A model generated the notes under the pieces. The model was not told where the DNA came from. It saw nothing but the letters and a program-made list of their open reading frames with translations, and did not search any database. Below, piece by piece: positions 30,985 to 43,182 of a stretch of 64,000 nucleotides of DNA. A program made the position numbers and the translations under genes. The DNA is from Cherax quadricarinatus. Taxonomy: Eukaryota > Arthropoda > Malacostraca > Decapoda > Parastacidae. The stretch is from positions 4,445,719 through 4,509,718 of the forward strand of contig NC_091391.1 of NCBI RefSeq assembly GCF_038502225.1, given 5' to 3'. Within the stretch, counting starts at the first letter, position 1. Each line of letters opens with the position of its first letter.

Positions 30985-31185
30985 TTTACCTGGAGTCTAC
31001 ATGGAGGGCATTCCAGGGGGTCAACGCCCCCACAGCCTGATCCATGAACAGGTATTGTGGTTACTAGCCTGACTGGTCAAGCTATTACTGCCTGCCTCCT
31101 GCAATTAAGATATATGCACAACAGCCCGGTACATCAGGAACTATTTTGTAAGGAATCTTCAAGACAGCTAGGAATTTTTTGTATA
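30985..31185 (-). mobile_element. LINE-B 3' fragment, old
   Basis: Diverged 3' end (CTGGAGTCTACATGGAGGGC, GGGGGTCAACGCCCCCAC) with about 150 nt of coding remnant, directly abutting M2. Confidence 0.75.
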
Positions 31186-31566
31186 TATGTGGTGCCGAAT
31201 AGGTAAAACTTACGATTTTGGTTTCAATAGCAACGCTCTTCTTGCCGAATAAGGCAAGCGAAAATTTTTGTATGCAATAATTTCGAAAAAAAATCATTCT
31301 GAACCTAACGAAAAAATATATTTCATTGTGTTTATTAAATTACTGTAAACTTATCTGAAATATATTTAGTTGTATTAGGTTAAATTAAATTATCATGTTA
31401 TAATAAGGTCAGGTAAGTTTTCTAAGGTTCTTTTGGTACTAAATTATTATTTTTTACATTAACATAAATGAAAAATATATCTTTAAACACATAAGAGAAA
31501 AATTTAGAAAGAACTTAATTTTAAATGAGTTCTTGATAATTGACCAATTTTACCTATTCTGCACCA
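31186..31566. mobile_element. MITE-like element M2
   Basis: Full-length copy of the M1 family. Inverted ends are GTGGTGCCGAATAGGTAAAA (left) and ATTTTACCTATTCTGCACCA (right). The left flank is TATAT, the right flank is (CA)n. Confidence 0.8.
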
Positions 31567-31579
31567 CACACACACACAC

Positions 31580-32009
31580 ACACACCAGGGCCAGGAGCCA
31601 GGACTCGACCCCTGCAACAACAAATAGGTGAGTACACACTGGAGGACAGGAGGGTCAGGGGAGACATGATAACGACATATAAAATACTGCGCGGAATAGA
31701 CAAGGTGGACAAAGACGGGATGTTCCAGAGATGGGACACAGACACAAGAGGTCACAATTGGAAGTTGAAGACTCAGATGAATCAAAGGGATGTTAGGAAG
31801 TATTTCTTCAGTCATAGAGTAGTCAGGCCATGGAATAGCCTAGAAAGTGATGTGGTGGAGGCAGGAACCATACATAGTTTTAAGGCGAGGTATGATAGAG
31901 CTCATGGGGCAGGGAGAGAGAGGACCTAGTAGCAATCAGCGAAGAGGCGGGGCCAGGAGCTATGACTCGACCCCTGCAACCACAAATAGGTGAGTACAAA
32001 TAGGTGAAT

Positions 32010-32010
<1 letters not shown>
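31580..32010 (+). mobile_element. LINE-A copy a5 behind an older LINE-A tail
   Basis: 31583-31635 is a solitary LINE-A 3' UTR with tail GTGAGTACAC. At 31636 a second, 5'-truncated LINE-A starts directly in that tail and runs to its own tail at 32010. So one copy landed at the 3' junction of another. Confidence 0.8.
31636..31929 (+). pseudogene. LINE-A a5 C-terminal domain
   Basis: Open fragment of about 98 residues: RRVRGDMITTYKILRGIDKV and DVRKYFFSHRVV mark the region after RT. 5'-truncated, with no catalytic domain. Confidence 0.85.
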
Positions 32011-32048
<38 letters not shown>

Positions 32049-32182
32049 AACACACACAAACACACACACACACAAACACACACACACACCACACACACAC
32101 ACAACACACACACAAACACCACACACACACACATACAAACACCAGACACACACCCCACACACACACACACACACGCACACAA

Positions 32183-32241
<59 letters not shown>
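32011..32241. repeat. (CA)n microsatellite between a5 and a4
   Basis: About 230 nt of CA with AAACAC interruptions. It joins the 3' tail of a5 to the 5' end of a4. Confidence 0.95.
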
Positions 32242-32243
<2 letters not shown>

Positions 32244-35055
32244 ATTCCCACCAGGATACCAGATCATGAGGAAAGATAGAAGGGGCAGGGGGGGAGGTGG
32301 GGTTGCTCTGCTCGTAAAAAACAGATGGAAATTCGAGAAAATGGAAGGAATAGATGAGACGGGAGAAAGAGACTACATAGCAGGTACACTTCAGTCTGGG
32401 GAACACAAAGTGGTCATTGCAGTGATGTATAATCCACCACAGAACTGCAGGAGGCCAAGAGAGGAATATGAAGAGAGCAACAGAGCAATGGTGGACACAC
32501 TTGCTGAGGTGGCAAGAAGAGCTCACTCCAGCAGAGCAAAGTTGCTGGTTATGGGGGATTTCAACCACAGGGAGATTGACTGAGAAAACCTGGAGCCACA
32601 TGGGGGTCCCGAAACATGGAGAGCCAGGATGTTGGACGTGGTGCTGGAAAACATCATGCACCAACATGTTAAGGACACTACCAGAGTGAGAGGGGAGGAT
32701 GAACCAGCAAGATTGGACCTTGTGTTCACCCTGGGCAGCTCAGATATTGAGGACATCAAGTATGAGAGTCCCCTAGGAGCTAGCGACCACGTGGTTCTGT
32801 GCTTTGAATACATAGTAGAACTGCAAGTGGAGAGAATAACAGGAGTTGAATGGGAAAAGCCTGACTATAAAAAAGGGGACTACATAGGGTTGAAGAACTT
32901 CCTGCGGGAGGTCCAGTGGGGCAGAGAACTGGCAGGAAAGCCAGTAAATGAAATGATGGAATATGTAACAACAAAATGCAAGGAGGCAGTGGAAAGGTTT
33001 ATTCCCAAGGGCAACAGTAACAACGGGAAGACCAGAACGAGCCCCTGGTTTACCCGACGGTGTAAGGAGGCAAAAACAAAATGCAATAGAGAATGGAAAA
33101 AGTACAGAAGGCAGAGAACACACGAAAATAGGGAGATCAGTCGCAGAGCCAGGAATGAGTATGCACAGGTAAGGAGGGAGGCCCAGCGACAGTATGAAAA
33201 TGACATAGCATCGAGAATCAAGACTGACCCGAAACTGTTGTATAGCCACATCAGGAGGAAGACAACAGTCAAAGACCAGGTGATCAGATTAAGGACAGAA
33301 GGTGGAGAACTCACAAGAAATGATCAGGAGGTATGTGAGGAGCTGAACAGGAGATTTAAGGAAGTTTTTACAGTAGAGACAGGAAGGGCTGTGGGAAGAC
33401 AGCACAGAAGGGAACATCAAGAGGGAATATACCAACAAGTGTTGGATGACATACGAACAACTGAGGAGGAGGTGAAGAAGCTCTTAAGTGACCTTGACAC
33501 CTCAAAGGCGATGGGACCGGACAACATCTCCCCATGGGTCCTTAGAGAAGGAGCAGAGATGCCGTGCATGCCTCTAACCACAATCTTCAACACATCCCTT
33601 GAAACTGGGCAACTACCTGAGAAATGGAAGACAGCTAATGTAGTCCCCATATTTAAGAAAGGAAACAGAAACGAGGCACTAAACTACAGACCTGTGTCTC
33701 TGACATGTATTGTGTGCAAAGTCATGGAGAAGATTATCAGGAGAAGAGTGGTCGAACACCTGGAAAGGAACAAGATTATAAATGAAAACCAGCATGGGTT
33801 CATGGAAGGCAAATCTTGTATCGCAAACCTCCTGGAGTTTTATGACAAGGTAACAGAAGTAAGACACGAGAGAGAGGGGTGGGTAGATTGCGTTTTCCTA
33901 GACTGCAGGAAGGCCTTTGACACAGTTCCCCACAAGAGATTAGTGCAGAAGCTGGAGGATCAGGCGCACGTAAAAGGGAGGGCACTGCAATGGATAAGGG
34001 AATACCTGACAGGGAGGCAGCAACGAGTCATGGTACGTGAAGAGGTATCACAGTGGGCGCCTGTTACGAGCGGGGTCCCACAGGGGTCAGTTCTAGAACC
34101 AGTGCTATTTTTGATATATATGAACGACATGATGGAAGGAATAGACTCTGAAGTGTCCCTGTTCGCAGATGACATGAAGTTGATGAGAAGAATTAAATCG
34201 GACGAGGATGAGGCAGGACTGCAAAGAGACCTGGAGAGGCTGGACATGTGGTCCAGCAACTGGCTTCTCGAATTCAATCCAGCCAAATGCAAAGTCATGA
34301 AGATTGGGGAGGGGCAAAGAAGACCGCAGACAGAGTATAGGGTAGGTGGACAAAGACTACAGACCTCACTCAGGGAGAAAGACCTTGGGGTGACCATAAC
34401 ACCGAGCACATCACCGGAGGCACACATCAACCAAATAACCGCTGCAGCATACGGGCGCCTGGCAAACCTGAGAATAGCGTTCCTATACCTTAATAAGGAA
34501 TCGTTCAAGACACTGTACACTGTGTATGTTAGGCCCATACTGAAGTATGCAGCACCAGTCTGGAACCCACACCTGGTCAAGCACGTCAAGAAGTTAGAGA
34601 AAGTACAAAGATTTGCAACAAGGCTAGTCCCAGAGCTCAAGATAATGTCGTATGAGGAAAGGTTAAGGGAAATCGGACTGACGACACTGGAGGACACAAG
34701 GGTCAGGGGAGACATGATAACGACATACAAGATACTGCGGGGAATAGACAAGGTGGACAGAGATAGGATGTTCCAGAGAGGGGACACAGGGACAAGGGGT
34801 CACAACTGGAAGCTGAAGACTCAGACGAGTCACAGGGATGTTAGGAAGTATTTCTTCAGTCATAGAGTTGTCAGCAAGTGGAATAGCCTAGCAAGTGAAG
34901 TAGTGGAGGCAGGAACCATACATAGTTTTAAGAAGAGGTATGACAAAGCTCAGGAAGCAGAGAGAGAGAGGATCCAGTAGCGATCAGTGAAGAGGCGGGG
35001 CCAGGAGCTGAGTCTCGACCCCTGCAACCACAATTAGGTGAGTACAATTAGGTGA
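32242..35055 (+). mobile_element. LINE-A copy a4, most complete
   Basis: Begins directly after (CA)n inside the endonuclease domain and ends with the 3' UTR and two tail units directly before (CA)n. It covers most of EN, all of RT and the C-terminal domain. It is the reference used here for the other copies. No target duplication can be recognised because both sides are CA repeat. Confidence 0.92.
32244..34980 (+). pseudogene. LINE-A a4 ORF2 with one in-frame TGA
   Basis: One frame throughout, broken only by TGA at 32581-32583. EN part: GGGGVALLVKNRWKF, VIAVMYNPPQ, VMGDFNHREID-stop, then LDLVFTLGSS and GASDHVVLCF. LINE-B and LINE-C have Trp just after this GDFN segment, so TGG-to-TGA is the simplest reading. 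RT: NYRPVSLTCIVCKVMEKIIR, CRKAFDTVPHKRL, GVPQGSVLEPVLFLIYMNDM (E where the others have G) and FADDMKLM. The N-terminal part of EN, and any ORF1, are missing at the (CA)n junction. Not autonomous unless the stop is read through. Confidence 0.9.
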
Positions 35056-35475
<420 letters not shown>

Positions 35476-35735
35476 GTATACTTGACTAGTGAAAATATAC
35501 GTGGAGCCTTAATGACCCTCGTGTAGTAGATAGGCTTTAAACCCAATTAACGAACTAGCTAGCCTAGCAGCCACTAGATATGTAGATTTAGCAGACTGTT
35601 GTGGGTGGTATCCTGGGAAGGACTTAGAGCCTAAAATAGGCTTACGTGATCGATTTTCTTTGGATACGGTATTAAATGTCTATTTTTTAACGATTCTGAT
35701 TTTTGAAAAGCCTATTCTTGATATTATAGGTTAAG

Positions 35736-36415
35736 CTAGATTATAATAGGCTAGGCTACGTAGGTTAGGTTAAGCTAGGTTAGGTTAGGCTAGGCTGTAG
35801 TGGGTAGGATTAAGCTAAGTTAGGAAAAGCTAGGTTAAATTTAGGTTAGGCTAGGTTGGGTTGGGTTTGGTTAAGCTAGGTTAGATTAGGTTAGGTTAAG
35901 CTAGGTTAGGCTAGGCTATAATGGGTTAGGTTAGGCTAAGCTAAGTTAGGTTAGGCTAGGTTAGGTTAGGTTAAGCTAGGTTAGGCTAGACTATAATGGG
36001 TTAGGTTAGGCTAAGCTAAGTTAGGTTAGGCTAGGTTAGGTTAGGTTAAGCTAGGTTAGGCTAGACTATAATAGGTTTGGTTAGAATAAGCTAAGTTAGG
36101 TTAGGTTAGGCTAGGTTAGGTTAGGTTAAGCTAGGTTAGATTAGATTAGGTTAAGCTAGGTTAGGCTAGGCTATAATGGGTTAGGTTAGGCTAAGCTAGG
36201 TTAGGGTAGGTTAAGCTAGGTTAGATTAGGTTAGGTTAAGCTAGGTTAGGATAGGCTATAATGGGTTAGGTTAGGCTAGGCTATAATGGGTTAGGTTAGG
36301 CTGGGCTATAATGGGTTAGGTTAGGCTAAGCTAGGTTAGGTTAGGTTGGGTTAGGCTAAGCTAGGTTAGGTTAGGTTGGGTTAGGCTAAGTTAGCTTAGG
36401 TTACGTAAGCCATTT
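35736..36415 (+). repeat. Degenerate TTAGG-rich tract
   Basis: Some 680 nt made of TTAGG, CTAGG, TTAAGC and TATAATGGG words, with higher-order repetition of roughly 70-80 nt around CTATAATGGGTTAGGTTAGG. TTAGG is the canonical arthropod telomere repeat. Here it is internal and diverged, so an interstitial telomere-like block or a satellite derived from one. Confidence 0.8.
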
Positions 36416-36716
36416 TATTCTAATTCTTCCCCTGGAAGGCTCCTGCTTGAGTGGTAGCCACAAGACTATCCAACAATACTGACCATTTCACCTCACCCCC
36501 TGATAGTCATCTCTACCTAACTACCCGACACTAAAAGCTCTTCTGTTGGGAGTGTGGCCAGATAACAGATCGGAAGGGTGTGGCCATGGGTAGGCCAAGA
36601 CATGGCCTCATCTTTTCCACCGACACCTTTTATCCCTTAATCCTGGATTTTTCCCTCGTATTGCTATTGTTATGGGTCAGATTATGTATTTTAAAAGACC
36701 TATTTTTATTTACAAG

Positions 36717-39700
36717 AGTTGTGGATGGTAGTGGCTAGTTTGTGCACCTCATATCCATCCTGTGGGTTGTAGTGGCTAGTTTATTGTGTACCTCATATCC
36801 ATCCTGTGGATGGTAGTGGCTAGTTTATTGTGTACCTCATATCCATCCTGTGGATGGTAGTGGCTAGTTTGTGCACCTCATATCCATCCTGTGGATGGTA
36901 GTGGCTAGTTTGTGCACCTCATATCCATCCTGTGGATAGTAGTGGCTAGTTTGTGCACCTCATATCCATCCTGTGGATGGTAGTGGCTAGTTTGTGCACC
37001 TCATATCCATCCTGTGGATGGTAGTGGCTAGTTTGTGCACCTCATATCCATCCTGTGGATGGTAGTGGCTAGTTTGTGCACCTCATATCCATCCTGTGGA
37101 TGGTAGTGGCTAGTTTGTGCACCTCATATCCATCCTGTGGATGGTAGTGGCTAGTTTATTGTGCAGCTCGTATCCATCCTGTGGATGGTAGTGACTAGTT
37201 TGTGCACCTCATATCCATCCTGTGGATGGTAGTGGCTAGTTTGTGCACCTCATATCCATCCTGTGGATAGTAGTGGCTAGTTTTTTGCACCTCATATCCA
37301 TCCTGTGGATGGTAGTGGCTAGTTTGTGCACCTCATATCAATACTGTGGATGGTAGTGGCTAGTTTTTGTGCACCTCATATCCATCCTGTGGATGGTAGT
37401 GGCTAGTTTTTGTGCACCTCATATCCATCCTGTGGATAGTAGTGGCTAGTTTGTGTACCTCATATCCATCCTGTGGATGGTAGTGGCTAGTTTTTGTGCA
37501 CCTCATATCCATCCTGTGGATAGTAGTGGCTAGTTTTTTGCACCTCATATCCATCCTGTGGATGGTAGTGGCTAGTTTGTGCACCTCATATCCATCCTGT
37601 GGATGGTAGTGGCTAGTTTGTGCACCTCATATCCATCCTGTGGATGGTAGTGGCTAGTTTATTGTGTACCTCATATCCATCCTGTGGATGGTAGTGGCTA
37701 GTTTGTGCACCTCATATCCATCCTGTGGATGGTAGTGGCTAGTTTATTGTGTACCTCATATCCATCCTGTGGATGGTAGTGGCTAGTTTGTGTACCTCAT
37801 ATCCATCCTGTGGATGGTAGTGGCTAGTTTGTGCACCTCATATCCATCCTGTGGATGGTAGTGGCCAGTTTGTGCACCTCATATCCATCCTGTGGATGGT
37901 AGTGGCTAGTTTGTATACCTCATATCCATCCTGTGGATGGTAGTGGCTAGTTTGTGCACCTCATATCCATCCTGTGGATGGTAGTGGCTAGTTTGTTGTG
38001 CACCTCATATCCATCCTGTGGATGGTAGTGGCTAGTTTGTGCACCTCATAGCCATCCTGTGGATGGTAGTGGCTAGTTTGTTGTGTACCTCATATCCATC
38101 CTGTGGATGGTAGTGGCTAGTTTGTGCACCTCATATCCATCCTGTGGATGGTAGTGGCTAGTTTGTGCACCTCATAGCCATCCTGTGGATGGTAGTGGCT
38201 AGTTTGTGCACCTCATGTCCATCCTGTGGATGGAAGTGGCTAGTTTATTGTGCACCTCATATCCATCCTGTGGATGGTAGTGGCTAGTTTATTGTGTACC
38301 TCATATCCATCCTGTGGATGGTAGTGGCTAGTTTATTGTGTACCTCATATCCATCCTGTGGATGGTAGTGGCTAGTTTATTGTGTACCTCATATCCATCC
38401 TGTGGATGGTAGTGGCTAGTTTATTGTGTACCTCATATCCATCCTGTGGATGGTAGTGGCTAGTTTATTGTGTACCTCATATCCATCCTGTGGATGGTAG
38501 TGGCTAGTTTATTGTGTACCTCATATCCATCCTGTGGATGGTAGTGGCTAGTTTATTGTGTACCTCATATCCATCCTGTGGATGGTAGTGGCTAGTTTAT
38601 TGTGTACCTCATATCCATCCTGTGGATGGTAGTGGCTAGTTTATTGTGTACCTCATATCCATCCTGTGGATGGTAGTGGCTAGTTTGTTGTTTACCTCAT
38701 ATCCATCCTGTGGATGGTAGTGGCTAGTTTATTGTGTACCTCATATCCATCCTGTGGATGGTAGTGGCTAGTTTGTTGTGCACCTCATATCCATCCTGTG
38801 GATGGTAGTGGCTAGTTTGTGCACCTCATATCCATCCTGTGGATGGTAGTGGCTAGTTTATTGTGTACCTCATATCCATCCTGTGGATGGTAGTGGCTAG
38901 TTTGTGTACCTCATATCCATCCTGTGGATGGTAGTGGCTGGTTTGTGCACCTCATATCCATCCTGTGGATGGTAGTGGCTAATTTGTGCACCTCATATCC
39001 ATCCTGTGGATGGTAGTGGCTAGTTTATTGTGTACCTCATATCCATCCTGTGGATGGTAGTGGCTAGTTTATTGTGTACCTCATATCCATCCTGTGGATG
39101 GTAGTGGCTAGTTTATTGTGTACCTCATATCCATCCTGTGGATGGTAGTGGCTAGTTTATTGTGTACCTCATATCCATCCTGTGGATGGTAGTGGCTAGT
39201 TTGTGCACCTCATATCCATCCTGTGGGTGGTAGTGGCTAGTTTGTGCACCTCATGTCCATCCTGTGGATGGAAGTGGCTAGTTTATTGTGTACTTCATAT
39301 CCATCCTGTGGATGATAGTGGCTAGTTTATTGTGTACCTCATATCCATCATGTGGATGGTAGTGGCTGTGGCTTGTTTATTGTGTACCTCATATCCATCC
39401 TGTGGATGGTAGTGGCTAGTTTGTGTACCTCATATCCATCCTGTGGATGGTAGTGGCTAGTTTATTGTGTACCTCATATCCATCCTGTGGATGGTAGTGG
39501 CTAGTTTATTGTGTACCTCATATCCATCCTGTGGATGGTAGTGGCTAGTTTATTGTGTACCTCATATCCATCCTGTGGATGGTAGTGGCTAGTTTATTGT
39601 GTACCTCATATCCATCCTGTGGATGGTAGTGGCTAGCTTATTGTGTGCCTTATATCCATCCTGTGGATGGTAGTGGCTATTGTGTACCTCATATCCATCC

Positions 39701-40105
39701 TGTGGATGGTAGTGGCTAGTTTATTGTGTACCTCATATCCATCCTGTGGATGGTAATGGCTAGTTTATTGTGTACCTCATATCCATCCTGTGGATGGTAG
39801 TGGCTAGTTTATTGTGTACCTCATATCCATCCTGTGGATGGTAGTGGCTAGTTTATTGTGTACCTCATATCCATCCTGTGGATGGTAGTGGCTAGCTTAT
39901 TGTGTACCTCATATCCATCCTGTGGATGGTAGTGGCTAGTTTATTGTGTACCTCACATCCATCCTGTGGATGGTAGTGGCTAGTTTGTGTACCTCATATC
40001 CATCCTGTGGATGGTAGTGGCTTGTTTATTGTGCACCTCATATACATCCTATGGATGGTAGTAGCTAGTATATTGTGTACCTCATATCCATCCTATGGGC
40101 AGACT
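36717..40105. repeat. 41/44-bp minisatellite
   Basis: About 78 units. The main forms are 44 bp (with TTTATTGTGTACC) and 41 bp (with TTTGTGCACC), sharing GGATGGTAGTGGCTAGTTT and CTCATATCCATCCTGT. Each unit junction contains CCATCC-TGT-GGATGG, a small perfect hairpin. 41-bp forms dominate on the left and 44-bp forms from 38,230 on. The stretch 36416-36716 is unassigned. Confidence 0.95.
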
Positions 40106-40582
40106 GGAGCCAGGTACAACGGTTCACGTGTGGAACCGCCCTATATATATTTTTATCTAAACCCCTTTTATGGACTTCAACAATATCAAGCGATGCCGAA
40201 TCCAGCTCTTGTATGTGACTCCAGTTCTGCGTCGAAGATTACTGGAAGTGTTCCTGAAAACGATGTAAGTAGAGAACAGTTCCGTTGCGCACGTTAACCT
40301 GGAACGCATGGCAGGTAATATGATATAAAGATACGCAGAGACATGCGTCTAGAATGTACATAAACACGGTATTCTGCGCCCACAAAGCCATTGTATTCGC
40401 GTGTATCAAAGAGAGGCGCATGAGATCCCTCTCCCGGGGATGTAAGGGTCGCATTGCATCCCTATTTGTACGTCGGGAAGCCCTGATAAGATCCCTGATA
40501 GCCTCCCTACTGGTCTGCCTGGCCCTCACGCCCGGTTGAGCTCCCCTCTACTGGTTTTATATATAAAATCTCGCAGGGTCTT
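40106..40582. other. Non-repetitive stretch, nothing recognised
   Basis: No array and no element match seen. Short open frames on both strands (about 60-96 aa) lack recognisable motifs. One of the few apparently single-copy stretches here. Confidence 0.4.
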
Positions 40583-40925
40583 CTGTTGCTAGTACCGCTG
40601 AAAGGGGCGCTCCCTTCAAAGAGGTGTGTTGATGTTGCTAGTACCGCTGGAAGGGGCGCTTCCTTCAAAGAGGTGTGTCGATGTTGCTAGTACCGCTGGA
40701 AGGGAAGCTCCCTTCAAAGAGGTGTGTTGATGTTGCTAGTACCGCTGGAAGGGAAGCTCCCTTCAAAGAGGTGTGTTGATGTTGCTAGTACCGCTGGAAG
40801 GGGAGCTCCCTTCAAAGAGGTGTGTTGATGTTGCTAGTACCGCTGGAAGGGGAGCTCCCTTCAAAGAGGTGTATTGAAGTTGCTAGTACCGCTGGAAGGG
40901 GCGCTCCCTTCACAGAAGTGTGACG
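40583..40925. repeat. 49-bp minisatellite, 7 units
   Basis: Units of 49 bp starting TTGCTAGTACCGCTGGAAGG, very homogeneous. Confidence 0.95.
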
Positions 40926-41094
40926 TTGGATTCTTGATCGAAGGAATTGAAGCCATCCATTCTTTTATGCATAAGTGTTATGGGACCACGACTCTTCAAC
41001 ACACTTCCGTCATGTATAAGAAGTTTTAATTCTTAAGGTGTTGGTGGAGGAGGTTCCAATTCTCAAGGTGTTGGAGGAGGTGGTTCAACTTCTC

Positions 41095-41664
41095 AAGAAA
41101 CAGGTTTCCAGAAGTAAGAAGCAGATTTCCAGCAGTAAGAAGCAGGTTTCCAGCAGTAAAAAGCAAGTACCCAGCAATAAGAAGCAGGTTTCCAGTAGTA
41201 AGAAGCAGGTTTCCAGTAGTAAGAAGCAGGTTTGCAGCAGTAAGAAGCAGTTTTCCATCAGTAAGAGGCAGGTTTCCAGCAGTAAGAGGCAGGTTTCCAT
41301 CAGTAAGAGGCAGGTTTCCATCAGTAAGAGGCAGGTTTCCATCAGTAAGAGGCAGGTTTCCATCAGTAAGAGGCAGGTTTCCAGCAGTAAGAGGCAGGTT
41401 TCCAGCAGTAAGAGGCAGGTTTCCAGCAGTAAGAAGCAGGTTTCCAGCAGTAAGAGGCAGGTTTCCATTAGTACGAGGCAGGTTTCCAGCAGTAAGAAGC
41501 AGGTTTCCAGCAGTAAGAGGCAAGTTTCCATCAGTACGAGGCAGGTTTCCAGCAGTAAGAAGCAGGTTTCCAGAAGTAAGAGGCAGGTTTCCATCAGTAC
41601 GAGGCAGGTTTCCAGCAGTATGAGGCAGATTTCCAGCAGTAAGAAGCAGGTTTCCAGCAGTTAA
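41095..41664. repeat. 21-bp minisatellite
   Basis: About 27 units of CAGGTTTCCAGCAGTAAGA plus GG or AG. 21 bp equals seven codons, so both strands stay open (QVSSSKK on plus). No other sign of a gene. Confidence 0.95.
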
Positions 41665-41719
41665 GTATGAAGTGGTTTATTTCTATATAGGGTGCACAGT
41701 GAACTAGTTGCTTTGATCT

Positions 41720-42268
41720 GGAGTTTACCTGGAGAGGGTTTTAGGGGTCAGCGCACCCGGGGGCCCGGTCTGAGACCAGGCCTCATGGTGGATCAGGGTC
41801 TGATCAACCAGGCTGTTACTGCTGGCCGCATGCAAAATGACGTACGAACCACAGCCCGGTTGGTCAGGTACTGACTTTAGGTGTCTGTCCAGTGCGTTCT
41901 TGAAGACAGCCAGGGGCCTTGAAGACAGCCAGGGGTTCTGAAGACAGCTAGGGGTCTTGACGACAGCCAGGGATCTTGAAGACAGCCAGGGGTCTTGAAG
42001 ACAGCCAGGGGTCTTGAAGACAGCCAGGGGTCTTGAAGACAGCCAGGGATCTTGAAGACAGCCAGGGGTCTTGAAGACAGCCAGGGGTCTTGAATACAGC
42101 CAGGGAGTCTTGAAGACAGCCAGGGGTCTTGAAGACAGCCAGGGGTCTTGAATACAGCCAGGGAGTCTTGAAGACAGCCAGGGAGTCCTGAATACAGCCA
42201 GGGGTCTATTGGTAATCCCCCTTATGTATGCTGGGAGGCAGTTGAACAGTCTTGGGCCATGGACAGGA
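41720..42268 (-). mobile_element. LINE-B copy b3, 3' end with internal expansion
   Basis: Begins with the LINE-B 3' terminus and the C-terminal coding segment, is interrupted by a 19-bp array, then resumes the same coding sequence (TTGGTAATCCCCCTTATGTA on plus) to about 42268. The array lies inside the element and is made of its own codons. Confidence 0.85.
41905..42205 (-). repeat. 19-bp array of LINE-B coding sequence
   Basis: About 16 units of CTTGAAGACAGCCAGGGGT. In LINE-B the single-copy equivalent encodes the RPLAVFK segment near the C-terminus. 19 is not a multiple of 3, so the frame rotates between units. Confidence 0.9.
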
Positions 42269-42649
42269 TCTAAATCTTCAACCCGTGTGTGGGAGCTCGC
42301 GTGGTGTTCCCATGTAATGTCGATGAAAAAATAAGATCGGTTTGTTGACATGACGATGGATAAAGAGAGGAGCCTCCTGGCGGCCGGGATGGGTACCAAC
42401 TGATGTAATCTCCGCTGGATTCAATCGCGACTGGTCCCATCTTTTTTTTTCTTTGAGTGTGGGCCCCCGCGGTGGCTAGGCTTCACCCACAGTATTTTAG
42501 GGGAATTTTCTGAAGGCTTCTCCATTTGAGAGGGATTAGTTTTGGTTGAGTGTCTTGATAGGTTCGGCAGGAGGTTGTTGTAGTTCCCTTGTTAACAGAG
42601 GATCCAGATGGGTAATTGAGTAGGAATCACTAATGGTAATCTGTAGGAC

Positions 42650-42850
42650 TCTTGAAATGGTTCCAATGTAGGACTCTTGAACTGGTTCCAATGTAGGACT
42701 CTTGAACTGGTTCCAATGTAGGACTCTTGAACTGATTTTAATTTAGGACTCTTGAACTGGTCCCAATGTAGGATTCTTGAACTGGTTCCAATGTAGGACT
42801 CTTGAACTGGTTCCAATGTAGGATTCTTGAACTGGTTCCAATGTAGGACT
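42650..42850. repeat. 25-bp minisatellite
   Basis: About 8 units of TTCCAATGTAGGACTCTTGA plus ACTGG. The flanks 42269-42649 and 42851-43045 are unassigned. Confidence 0.9.
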
Positions 42851-43045
42851 GTTTAGAAGTTTACGTTGAGATTTTCAGTAGAACTCAGCACTAAGAACGT
42901 GTAGGATACGTCAACTGGAATCCCCCAGTAGGACTCTTGAATGGGAATCCCAAATAGGAAATCTGAGAAAGAATTCTCAGCAAAATTCTTCAATTCTGTG
43001 TAAGTGGGAAGCTTAGGGGGTTTAACACTGTGTTAGGAAACTAAC

Positions 43046-43182
43046 CAAAACTGCTGCTGCTGCTGCTGCTACTACTGCTACTGCTGCTGCTACTGCTGCT
43101 ACTGCTGCTACTGCTGCTGCTACTGCTACTGTTGCTGCTGCTGCTGCTGCTGTTGCTGCTACTACTGTTGTTGCTGCTACTG
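43046..43182. repeat. CTG/CTA trinucleotide tract at PLE 5' end
   Basis: Degenerate (CTGCTA)n run ending directly at the truncated 5' edge of the PLE. Confidence 0.9.

Noticed and set aside
35736..36415. A true chromosome end (telomere)
   Set aside because: The TTAGG words are degenerate and ordinary sequence continues for more than 27 kb on both sides.
41038..41664. Coiled-coil-like QVSSSKK repeat protein
   Set aside because: A 21-bp minisatellite that is open on both strands. No supporting features.
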